Part shown: piece after piece, positions 1-6,867 of the stretch
Numbering within the stretch: position 1 is the first letter of the stretch
Layout: every line of letters begins with the position of its first letter
Assembly: GCA_903828035.1 (NCBI GenBank)
Contig: CAIKKV010000664.1
Span: 1-9,534 of the forward strand
DNA length: 9,534 bases
Origin: an uncultured bacterium
Lineage (GTDB): Bacteria; Verrucomicrobiota; Kiritimatiellia; CAIKKV01
Direction: 5' to 3'
Made by a program: the position numbers and the translations under genes
The notes under the pieces: model-generated
The model's database searches: none
The model's input: only the letters and a program-made list of their open reading frames with translations
Told to the model about the DNA's origin: nothing

Positions 1-1006
1 CGAGCCGCAGGGTCAGGACCGCGCCATAGCGGTCCGAGAACTGCCGCTCCGCCACGGCGTGGCCCTCGTGCGACGCCAGCCCGGGGTAGCGCGTTTCGAC
101 AACCCGCGGGTGCCCGGCCAGGAACTCCGCCACGCGCCCCGCGTTGGCGCCGTGCCGCTCCATCCGGACCGCCAGCGACTCGACCCCGATCGACATCAGG
201 AACGCGTTGAACGGCGAGAGGCCGCACCCGAGGTCGCGCACGATCTGGTTCCGCAGATAGGCCAGGAACGCCTGGGCGCCCGCCTTCTTGCGCAGCTCCC
301 GGAGGTGCGGGTAGCGCGGGCTGTCCCACGCGGAGCGCCCCGTATCCACAATGATTCCGCCGATGGCGTTGCCGTGCCCGTTGATGAACTTGGAGGTGGA
401 GTGGATCGCCAGGTCGGCGCCCAGCGCGCCGGGACGCAGCAGGACCGGCGTGGTGACGGTGTTGTCCACCACCAGCGCCACGCCGTGCTCGCGGGCCACG
501 GCCGAAATCGCCGCCAGGTCGGGAACGTCCATCTTCGGGTTGCCGATCGTCTCCACGAAGATCAGGCGCGTGCGGTCCCCGATGGCGCGCCGGTAGGCCT
601 CCACGTCCGTCGAAGGGACGAACCGGGTCGTGATGCCATAGCGCGCCAGGGTCTTTTTGAACAGCGAGTAGGTTCCGCCGAACACGCTGTTGCCGCAGAT
701 GATTTCATCGCCCGCCCCGGCCAGGGCCAGCGCCGCGGCGCTGATGGCCGCCATGCCCGACGCACAGGCAAGGGAGCCGCGCCCGCCCTCGAGCGCGGTG
801 ATGCGCCGCTCGAACTGCGTGACGGTCGGATTCGAGATCCGGGAGTAGACGTAGCCCGGCGCCCGTCCCGCGAAAACGGCTTCCAGCTCCTCGGCCGTTT
901 CATAGGCGAAGGAGGCGCTCTGCGCGATGCCCGGAACCGTGGCGCCGGAGGCGCCGTCCGGCTCGTAGGCGCCGTGCAGAAGCAAGGTATCCAAGTGAAG
1001 ATTCAT
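1..1006 (-). CDS. metY: O-acetylhomoserine sulfhydrylase (Cys/Met metabolism PLP enzyme), 3' end outside window
   Basis: PLP-dependent enzyme that joins sulfide to O-acetylhomoserine to give homocysteine, the direct sulfhydrylation route to methionine. I translated 335 codons from the ATG at 1006-1004; the frame runs off base 1, so roughly the last quarter of a protein of about 430 residues is missing. Visible family marks are YSRISNPT (about 54-61), CASGMAAIS (81-89), the VVDNT segment (179-183) with the PLP-ring Asp, and STSKFINGHGNAIGG from residue 203, where K206 should be the PLP Schiff-base lysine. The FINGHGNAIGG-type segment resembles MetY more than MetB or methionine gamma-lyase, but these paralogues are hard to separate by eye. 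It starts 13 bases after the cysH stop with only a weak ribosome site, so it is probably translated as part of that operon. Confidence 0.88.
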   Translation of the reverse strand, partial: MNLHLDTLLLHGAYEPDGASGATVPGIAQSASFAYETAEELEAVFAGRAPGYVYSRISNPTVTQFERRITALEGGRGSLACASGMAAISAAALALAGAGDEIICGNSVFGGTYSLFKKTLARYGITTRFVPSTDVEAYRRAIGDRTRLIFVETIGNPKMDVPDLAAISAVAREHGVALVVDNTVTTPVLLRPGALGADLAIHSTSKFINGHGNAIGGIIVDTGRSAWDSPRYPHLRELRKKAGAQAFLAYLRNQIVRDLGCGLSPFNAFLMSIGVESLAVRMERHGANAGRVAEFLAGHPRVVETRYPGLASHEGHAVAERQFSDRYGAVLTLRL

Positions 1007-1019
1007 CGCGTTTCCGTTG

Positions 1020-1733
1020 TCAAATGGTCCAGTTTCTGACATGCAGGCCGCACTCCTTGTGCTCCGCCTGCTCCCACCACCAGCGGCCCGACCGCGAGTC
1101 GGCGCCGGGCTCCACCGGCCTCGTGCAGCAGGAGCAGCCGACGGACGGATAGCCGTTGTCGAGCAGCGTGTTGTACGGAAGCCGGTGGGCGACAAGGTAC
1201 TGCTTGACGTCCTCCTCCGACCAATCCGCCAGCGGGTTGATCTTCCAGATCCCCTCGTGGTTGGGATCGCGCTCGATCTTCCCGAGGGCGCCGCGGGTCA
1301 CGCTTTCCTCGCGCCGCTGCCCCGTCACCCAGGCGCGCAGGCCTTTCAGCGCCCGGTTCAGGGGCTCCACCTTGCGGATGCGGCAGCAGGCGTGCCGCTC
1401 CTCCAGGCTGTTCTTGAAGGAGTAGAGCCCTTTTTCCGTCTCCAGCTGCTCCACGGCGTCATGCTTGGGAAAATACCACTCGATGCGGACGCCCAGCCGC
1501 GTGCGGATTTCCTCGGCGCAGGAATAGGCCGCTTCGGGCAGGCGTCCGGTATCGATGGTAAACACCCTCACATCCGGCCGGATGGCGGCCGCCATGTGAA
1601 TGAGCACGGAGTCCTGAAGGCTGGTCGCCACGGCAATGCCGGGATGGAAGCGGTCCAGCGCCCAGCTCAAAACATCTTCCGCCGTCCCGGACCCGGCGTA
1701 TCCGGCTTGCTCGATTTCTTCCGTCTCCGTCAT
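1020..1733 (-). CDS. cysH: Assimilatory APS/PAPS reductase, iron-sulfur type
   Basis: Reduces activated sulfate (APS, or PAPS) to sulfite in the cytoplasm. The protein has 237 residues from the chosen ATG. The frame stays open 18 codons further upstream, but that extension would overlap the regulator gene, while the chosen ATG has a clear GGAGGG ribosome site 4 bases upstream. Visible motifs are the PP-loop-like SLQDSVL (38-44), DTGRLPEAAY (61-70), the cysteine pair C116-C117, a second pair in GCSCCT (C200 and C203) and the C-terminal catalytic ECGLH (227-231, C228). The two cysteine pairs are the [4Fe-4S] ligands of the APS-reductase branch; the PAPS-only E. coli enzyme lacks them. APS is therefore the likelier substrate. 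The product, sulfite, needs a sirohaem enzyme for its next step, which links this gene to the divergent operon. Confidence 0.95.
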   Translation of the reverse strand: MTETEEIEQAGYAGSGTAEDVLSWALDRFHPGIAVATSLQDSVLIHMAAAIRPDVRVFTIDTGRLPEAAYSCAEEIRTRLGVRIEWYFPKHDAVEQLETEKGLYSFKNSLEERHACCRIRKVEPLNRALKGLRAWVTGQRREESVTRGALGKIERDPNHEGIWKINPLADWSEEDVKQYLVAHRLPYNTLLDNGYPSVGCSCCTRPVEPGADSRSGRWWWEQAEHKECGLHVRNWTI

Positions 1734-1746
1734 GACACCCTCCGAG

Positions 1747-2181
1747 TTAAATGGAATAGTGGGAATCGGACGCGGGCTCCGCCTCATCGCATAAATCCTG
1801 GAGCGTCACCTGCTCGAGAATGTGGCGGAATTGAAGGTTCACATCCCGCCAGGCATTCAGGACCGCCCGCTCCGTCGCGTCGGAAAAAGAGGTCGCCTCC
1901 GGTGGAACCAGCAGCGAGTCGTCGGTCAGGGCAATGATGTCCGCCAGGTTCGCCCGGGCTCCCTTCCGGGCCAGGGAATAGCCCCCCTGCCGGCCGCGCT
2001 GGCTTTTGACCAGCCCGCCCCGCTTCAATTCCAGTAGGATCTGCTCCAGGTACAGCGGCGGAATCCCCCGGCGGCGCGCAATATCAGCCACCGTGGACAA
2101 CTCGCCGCTCTTCTGCCCGGCCAGGTCCACCATCGTCTTCAGCGCATACTGTGTCTTGGATGAGATCTTCATCTTTTTCAT
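1747..2181 (-). CDS. Rrf2-family transcriptional regulator, probably CymR-like
   Basis: A 144-residue winged-helix DNA-binding protein and first gene of the sulfur operon. It has the Rrf2 start pattern KISSKTQYALKTMVDLA (5-21), a helix-turn-helix around 28-58 and the wing QRGRQGGYSL (61-70). The three cysteines that hold the Fe-S cluster in IscR and NsrR are absent; the only cysteine is C131 near the C-terminus. It is therefore more like the cluster-free cysteine-metabolism regulator CymR than IscR. In Bacillus CymR works with the cysteine synthase CysK; no cysK is in this window. Adjacent cysH and metY support a sulfur-responsive role, but this is inference. The start could be the ATG at 2181 or the one at 2172 (fourth codon); neither has a good ribosome site, and the 5' leader would be very short. 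The 32-bp dyad touches the first base of the upstream start codon, suggesting autoregulation. Confidence 0.9.
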   Translation of the reverse strand: MKKMKISSKTQYALKTMVDLAGQKSGELSTVADIARRRGIPPLYLEQILLELKRGGLVKSQRGRQGGYSLARKGARANLADIIALTDDSLLVPPEATSFSDATERAVLNAWRDVNLQFRHILEQVTLQDLCDEAEPASDSHYSI

Positions 2182-2212
2182 ACATTATTATGTTGATCAA
2201 GTAAGTAATGTA
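2181..2212. promoter_or_regulatory. 32-bp dyad, candidate Rrf2/CymR-type operator
   Basis: The outer arms TACATTA (2181-2187) and TAATGTA (2206-2212) are perfect inverted repeats, and the centre TTGATCAA (2193-2200) is itself a perfect palindrome on the same axis (2196/2197). Of 32 positions, 24 obey the dyad; the mismatches lie in the two 5-base spacers. A further CATTA half-site at 2216-2220 forms a second, weaker dyad with TAATG (2206-2210). The element sits in an AT-rich island within GC-rich DNA, directly upstream of an Rrf2 gene, and overlaps predicted promoters on both strands. That it binds this Rrf2 protein is inference. Confidence 0.6.
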
Positions 2213-2221
2213 TTGCATTAT
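2193..2221 (+). promoter_or_regulatory. Candidate sigma70-like promoter for the tetrapyrrole operon
   Basis: A TTGATC -35 box (2193-2198) is followed after 17 bases by CATTAT (2216-2221) as -10. Each box matches 4 of 6 consensus bases. The -35 box lies inside the palindromic centre of the dyad, so a protein bound there would block it. The predicted transcript would begin near 2228, leaving a leader of about 40-50 bases. This is by-eye matching in an AT-rich segment and remains tentative. Confidence 0.4.
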
Positions 2222-2235
2222 TCTCGGCACGTCAA
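2207..2235 (-). promoter_or_regulatory. Candidate sigma70-like promoter for the rrf2-cysH-metY operon
   Basis: On the minus strand TTGACG (2235-2230, 5 of 6 consensus bases) is followed after 17 bases by TACATT (2212-2207, 4 of 6). The -10 box coincides with the right arm of the dyad. Transcription would begin near 2200, giving only about 20-28 bases of leader, which agrees with the lack of a clear ribosome site before the regulator gene. It overlaps the opposing candidate promoter, so the two may interfere with each other. Confidence 0.4.
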
Positions 2236-2268
2236 GGATCAGATGGTATTTTTTAATTTCACCGCGAA

Positions 2269-3777
2269 ATGCCTCATATGAATGAAAACAAACAGTCCGA
2301 ACCGGAAGTGGCTCCGGTCTTCCCCGTGGCGCTCATGCCGAGCGGACGGGAGTGCCTAGTGGTCGGCGCCGGAAAAGCGGGCGCACGCAAGGCCATTTCC
2401 CTGCTGGAAGCCGGCGCACGCGTCACCGTCGTGGCGCCCCTCGTCCAGGCCGATGTGCGCGACCTGGCCGCCGAAGGAAAAATGACCTGGCGGGGCCGCC
2501 CCTTCCAGCCGGAGGACGCCGCCGGCGCCTTTATCGTCTTCGCCGCCACCAATGACGCCGCGGTCAACCAGCTCGTTCTCGAGTCCTGCCGCACCCGCAA
2601 CGTCCTGTGCGGCATTGTCGATCACGGTTGGCGGCAGGGCGACTTCATCTCCCCCGCCGTCCTGAGGCGGGACGACGGCCTGACCGTCGCCGTCTCCACC
2701 GGAGGACGATCCTGCCGCCGCTCGCGCATGCTTCGCGACAGCATCGGCCACCACGTCGAGGCCATGGAAAACGCCTCGCTCACCGTCATCGGCGCCAGCC
2801 ACGCCTGCCTTCCACTCGCCAAGCGGGAGCAGGCGGCGCTGGCCGGGGACAAACTCGAGGCCGCCGGAGCCATGCTCCGGCAGGTGCGCGGCGTGCAGGA
2901 GTTCGTCCTGCTCAACACCTGCAACCGGACCGAGTGCCATGCCATCCTGTCGGACAACCCGGAAACGGAGGCGCTTGTCCGGCGCCTCATGGGCTTCGAT
3001 GCCCTCGGCTCCGGAGAGCACTATGTCCGGCGCGGCTTCGAGGCGTTCCAGCATGCCGCCCTGCTGCTGGCCGGCCTGCACTCCCAGTCCGTCGGGGAAA
3101 CCCATATCGTGGCGCAAACCAAATCCGCCTACGCCGGGGCCGCCCGCGCGGGCTGGTCCGGCAGCCTGATGGAGGAGTGGCACGCCTCCGCCCTCCATGT
3201 CTCCAAGGCCATTCGCGCCGCCTCCGACCCCGCGCCAGCCGACCTGGAAGACCGCTGCCTCGACTTCCTGGCCGCCTCCTCCGGCGAGGCGCCCGCCCCC
3301 GGCTTCCTGCTGATCGGCTCCGGCGCCGTGGGCCGGCGGCTGATGGACCGCTACCTGGCCCGCTTCCCCACCGCCACTGCCACCTGGCTCTACCATAGCC
3401 GAATCCCCCCGGTTCCCCCCCACGGCGAGGGCCGTGTCGCGGTGCGTCCGCTCGGCGAGCTGTCGGACTGCCTCCCCCGGATGCGCACCCTCGTCTGCGC
3501 CTCCGCCAGCCCGGACCCCGTCCTCACCGCCGGCCACGCCGCCCTCTTCGGGCCCTCGCCCGTTCTCGTGCTGGACCTGGGCGTGCCCCGCAATGTCGAT
3601 GCTTCCTTGCGAAACGCCGGCCCCGCCCTCCGCGTGGCCGACCTCGACGACCTGGACAGGAACGAGGGGCGAGATCCCCCGGCCTTGGAAAAAATGATGG
3701 AAACAGGGACACGGCTGGCGGCCGAGCACCGGGACCTTTACACCAAGCTGATGCGCGGCATCGGGAAGCCGGACTGA
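2269..3777 (+). CDS. hemA: Fusion: precorrin-2 dehydrogenase (SirC/CysG-N type) + glutamyl-tRNA reductase
   Basis: A 502-residue two-enzyme protein. Residues about 25-165 form a Rossmann NAD-binding domain, LVVGAGKAGARKA (30-42) to LTVAVSTGG (138-146), of the family that oxidises precorrin-2 to sirohydrochlorin. D118 in IVDHG matches the region of the catalytic Asp of CysG/Met8p. Residues about 170-502 are glutamyl-tRNA reductase, which makes glutamate-1-semialdehyde from Glu-tRNA and NADPH. They show GASH (175-178), NTCNRTE with nucleophile C218, H262, GLHSQSVGETHIVAQTKSAY (269-288), the NADPH-binding LLIGSGAVGRRL (347-358) and DLGVPRNVD (436-444). Both halves are short: the dehydrogenase lacks most of the helical domain that follows it in CysG, and the reductase lacks most of the usual C-terminal dimerisation domain. 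The first and next-to-last reactions of the sirohaem route thus share one chain. The start may be 2269 or 2278; neither has a good ribosome site. It lies 3 bases before the next gene. Confidence 0.92.
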   Translation: MPHMNENKQSEPEVAPVFPVALMPSGRECLVVGAGKAGARKAISLLEAGARVTVVAPLVQADVRDLAAEGKMTWRGRPFQPEDAAGAFIVFAATNDAAVNQLVLESCRTRNVLCGIVDHGWRQGDFISPAVLRRDDGLTVAVSTGGRSCRRSRMLRDSIGHHVEAMENASLTVIGASHACLPLAKREQAALAGDKLEAAGAMLRQVRGVQEFVLLNTCNRTECHAILSDNPETEALVRRLMGFDALGSGEHYVRRGFEAFQHAALLLAGLHSQSVGETHIVAQTKSAYAGAARAGWSGSLMEEWHASALHVSKAIRAASDPAPADLEDRCLDFLAASSGEAPAPGFLLIGSGAVGRRLMDRYLARFPTATATWLYHSRIPPVPPHGEGRVAVRPLGELSDCLPRMRTLVCASASPDPVLTAGHAALFGPSPVLVLDLGVPRNVDASLRNAGPALRVADLDDLDRNEGRDPPALEKMMETGTRLAAEHRDLYTKLMRGIGKPD

Positions 3778-3780
3778 GCC

Positions 3781-5892
3781 ATGCCGATCCCCCTGAAAAT
3801 CGGATCCCGGGACAGCCGGCTGGCCGTTCTCCAGACGGAACAGGCGCTAGCCCGCCTGCGTGACCGGCTTCCGGAAATCGCCTTCGAACCGGTTGCGCTC
3901 TCCTCGCCCGGCGACCGCGACCGCCGGCTCGACCTGCGCGAAAGCCCGCCGGATTTCTTCACGCGCGATCTCGACCAGGCCCTGCTGGAGGGCCGGCTCG
4001 ACGCCGCCCTTCACAGCGCCAAGGACATGCCGGACCCCGTGCCGGAAGGCCTGGACTGGGTCTGGCTCCCCTGGCAGGAGGATCCCCGCGATGTCCTGGT
4101 GCTCGGCGCCGGCAAAACCCTTGCCGACCTGCCCCCCTCGCCGCGCATCGGCGTCAGCAGCGAGCGCCGGGCCGCCTGGAGCCAGGCCCGCTTCCCCGGC
4201 TGCCGGCCCCTTTCCATCCGCGGGAACATCGAGGACCGGCTCGCCCAGTTGGACGCGAGCCGGTATGACGGCCTTGTCATGGCCGCGGCCGCGCTGATCC
4301 GGCTGGGCCTCGACACCCGCATCGCCGAATGGATCCCCTGTTCCGATTCCAGCGTTCCGGACGGGCAGGGCTCTCTGGCCCTGGCCTTCCGCTCGGACGA
4401 TCCGCGCTTCCTCCTCCTGCGCCGGCTCTTCGTCAAGCCGGTCACCTTCGCGGGCGCCGGCTGCGGCTCCGCCGGCTCCTGCACCCTCGCGGGCGTCGAG
4501 GCGCTCCGCCAGGCCGACGTGTGCCTCTATGACGCGCTGCTCGACCCCGCCCTTCTGGACTTCCTTCCGGCCGGCGCGACGCGGATCGATGTCGGCAAGC
4601 GGGCCGGCGCTCACCGCTCGCCCCAGGACGAGATCAACCGTCTGCTGACACTTCATGCGCGCCGCGGGCGGCGGGTCGTGCGGCTGAAAGGCGGCGATCC
4701 CGGCATCTACGGCCGGCTCTCCGAAGAACTGGAGGCGCTCGAGGCGCTTCGCCTGCCGTACCGGATCCTTCCCGGCGTCAGCAGCCTCACCGCCGCCACC
4801 ACCGGCACGGGCATGCTGCTGACGCAGCGGGGCGTCTCCCCCGGATTCTCCGTCCTCACGCCGCGGCGGCAGGGCGGCGGCGCGGCCTCCATCCGGCAGG
4901 CTGACCGTCCGCCCCTGCCGCTCGTCCTTTTCATGGGAGTCGGTGTGTTGACCGATCTGGTTGCCCAGCTGCTTTCCGACGGCCTCCCCGCCGCCACGCC
5001 GGCCGCCGTGGCATTCGATGCCGGATCCACCGAAGAGCTCATCGTGCGGGGGACGCTGGCGGATCTGCCCGACAAAATTCCGGCCACGGACCGGCCCGGC
5101 CTCATCCTGGTCGGCGAGCTCGCCGCCCGCCGCACGCATCCCGAGTGGGGCGCCCTGGGCGGCCGCCGGGTGCTGCTGACGTGCAGCGGGGCCTTGCAGG
5201 AAAAGGCGGCGCGGGCCGTGCGCGACTATGGCGGCATCCCCCTTTCCCGCCCGCTCATGAAGATGGCGCTCGATCCGGAATGCCTTCCGGTCCTGAAGAC
5301 GCTATCCAACTATGACTGGCTGGTGGTCACCTCCCCCTCCGCCGTGACGATGCTCATGCAAGCGCTTGCCCGGGCACGGATCGACCGCCGCCGCCTGCCC
5401 CGCATCCTGGCGGCGGGCCCCGGAACGGCCGCGGCCTTCCACGCCGAGGGGATCTTCCCGGAAGCCGTTCCCGAGCACAATTTCGGAACAGCCGGCGTGC
5501 TCCAGGCCGCCCCGCTGGCGCTCGGGCCGGAGGCCCGGCTCCTGCGCCTGCGCTCGGCCGCCGCCGGACCGGAGCTGGCCAAGCAGCTGGCCGGTGAAAA
5601 ACGGACGGTGACCGACTGCGTGCTTTACACGCACCAGCCGATCCGCCCCGATCAGGTGCCGGCGTTCGATGCCGTTTTCTTTGCCAGCGCGTCGGCAGTC
5701 GAGACTTTCATGTCGCTTCAAGAGGCCGGCTCGCTGGCGGCGAAACAGATCGCCATCCTCGGCAAGCCCACTCTGGCCGCGCTTGCCAGGCACGGCTTGC
5801 CTGACGCCTTTATGGCGCAGGAAGCAACCGTGGAAGGGGCCCTCGCGGCCCTGGCGGCCGGGATCATCAGGAAGGAATGGGAAAAGTTATGA
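3781..5892 (+). CDS. Triple fusion: truncated porphobilinogen deaminase (HemC) + uroporphyrinogen-III methyltransferase (CobA) + uroporphyrinogen-III synthase (HemD)
   Basis: A 703-residue cytoplasmic protein that would turn porphobilinogen into precorrin-2. Residues about 1-215 are HemC domains 1-2: IGSRDSRLA (7-15), HSAKDMPDPVPEG (78-90, catalytic Asp D82), SSERR (126-130), RGNIEDRL (147-154) and GQGSLAL (195-201). The third HemC domain, with the cofactor cysteine in its GGC motif, is not seen. Residues about 219-455 are SAM-dependent CobA: VTFAGAG (221-227), LYDALL (249-254), GKRAGAHRSPQDEIN (272-286), RLKGGDPGIYGR (301-312) and VLFMGVGVL (382-390). The first loop, normally GAGPGD, reads GAGCGS and has C228 and C234. 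Residues about 460-703 are HemD, a loosely conserved family: YDWLVVTSPSAV (511-522), ILAAGPGTAAA (542-552), DAVFFASASAVETF (630-643) and IAILGKPTLAAL (657-668). CobA-HemD fusions are known; the HemC addition and its truncation are the odd part. The stop overlaps the hemB start by 4 bases. Confidence 0.88.
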   Translation: MPIPLKIGSRDSRLAVLQTEQALARLRDRLPEIAFEPVALSSPGDRDRRLDLRESPPDFFTRDLDQALLEGRLDAALHSAKDMPDPVPEGLDWVWLPWQEDPRDVLVLGAGKTLADLPPSPRIGVSSERRAAWSQARFPGCRPLSIRGNIEDRLAQLDASRYDGLVMAAAALIRLGLDTRIAEWIPCSDSSVPDGQGSLALAFRSDDPRFLLLRRLFVKPVTFAGAGCGSAGSCTLAGVEALRQADVCLYDALLDPALLDFLPAGATRIDVGKRAGAHRSPQDEINRLLTLHARRGRRVVRLKGGDPGIYGRLSEELEALEALRLPYRILPGVSSLTAATTGTGMLLTQRGVSPGFSVLTPRRQGGGAASIRQADRPPLPLVLFMGVGVLTDLVAQLLSDGLPAATPAAVAFDAGSTEELIVRGTLADLPDKIPATDRPGLILVGELAARRTHPEWGALGGRRVLLTCSGALQEKAARAVRDYGGIPLSRPLMKMALDPECLPVLKTLSNYDWLVVTSPSAVTMLMQALARARIDRRRLPRILAAGPGTAAAFHAEGIFPEAVPEHNFGTAGVLQAAPLALGPEARLLRLRSAAAGPELAKQLAGEKRTVTDCVLYTHQPIRPDQVPAFDAVFFASASAVETFMSLQEAGSLAAKQIAILGKPTLAALARHGLPDAFMAQEATVEGALAALAAGIIRKEWEKL

Positions 5893-6867
5893 CGGGATTC
5901 CCCACTGTTCGTTTGCGCCGCCTGCGGCAGAGCGCGCCCCTCCGGCGCCTGTTCGACGCGCCGCTGCCCGGGCCGTCCAAGTTCATCTGGCCGGTCTTCG
6001 TCAAGGAGGGCCGCGGCGTCCGGGAGCCGATCGACGCCATGCCGGGCCAGTACCGGCTCTCCCCCGACCAGCTGCTGCGCGAGCTGGAGCCGGCGGCCGA
6101 GGCGGGCATTGGCGGCATCCTGGTCTTCGGACTTCCGCAGCCGGGCGAGAAAAGCAAAACGGGCGCCGCGGCGAGCGGCCCGGACGGCGTCGTGCAGCAG
6201 GCGGTGCGCGAGGTCAAGCGCGCGTTCCCGAACCTGGTCGTCAGCACCGACGTCTGCCTCTGCGCGTATACCGACCATGGCCACTGCGGCCCGCTGGACG
6301 AGCGCGGGCGGGTGGATAACGACCAGGCCCTCGAGTGGCTCGCCCGGACGGCCGTCTCGCACGCCGAGGCGGGCGCGGATATGGTCGCGCCCAGCGCCAT
6401 GATGGACGGGCAGGTCGCCGCCCTCCGCAAGGCGCTGGACGAGAAGGGCTTCCAGGACACCCTGCTGATGAGCTACTCCACCAAGTTCGCGTCGGGTTTG
6501 TACGGCCCTTTCCGGGAAGCGGAACAATCCGCCCCGCAGCAGGGCGACCGGAAAGGCTACCAGGCCTCGTTCGCCGATCTTCGCACCGCCCTCCGCGAAT
6601 CGACTCTCGATGAGGCGGAAGGCGCCGACATCCTGATGGTGAAGCCGGGCCTGTATTATCTCGACGTCGTCGCGAAGCTGCGGGAGCGCACGGAGCTTCC
6701 GCTGGCCGTGTACCAGGTCAGCGGCGAATATGCCATGGCCATTGCCGCGGCGGAGCGCGGCTGGGTAGACCTGAAAGCGGTGGTCCGGGAATCCGCCATG
6801 GCCATGAGCCGGGCGGGGGCCGACCTGATCGTCTCATACTGGGCGGGGCGCTACCGGGAGATGTTCC

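Noticed and set aside
59..1039. Long plus-strand open frame of 326 codons opposite metY
   Set aside because: The minus strand encodes a clear PLP enzyme with its catalytic lysine. The plus frame is Arg/Gly/Ala-rich antisense noise, expected in GC-rich DNA.
1734..1787. N-terminal extension of cysH by 18 codons
   Set aside because: It would overlap the end of the regulator gene. A strong GGAGGG ribosome site supports the downstream ATG at 1733.
1747..2181. Rrf2 protein as IscR or NsrR (Fe-S sensor)
   Set aside because: The cysteine triad expected around residues 90-106 is absent; only C131 is present.
2356..3729. Minus-strand open frame of 457 codons opposite the GluTR fusion
   Set aside because: It has low-complexity Gly/Ala/Glu composition and no recognisable motif, and lies fully inside a gene with strong conserved motifs.
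3847..5139. Minus-strand open frame of 430 codons opposite the HemC-CobA part
   Set aside because: Same reason: a GC-driven open frame without motifs, antisense to recognised domains.
5877..5888. Earlier hemB start at 5877
   Set aside because: That ATG abuts its own ribosome site, leaving almost no spacing. The ATG at 5889 overlaps the preceding stop as ATGA and gives a normal family length.
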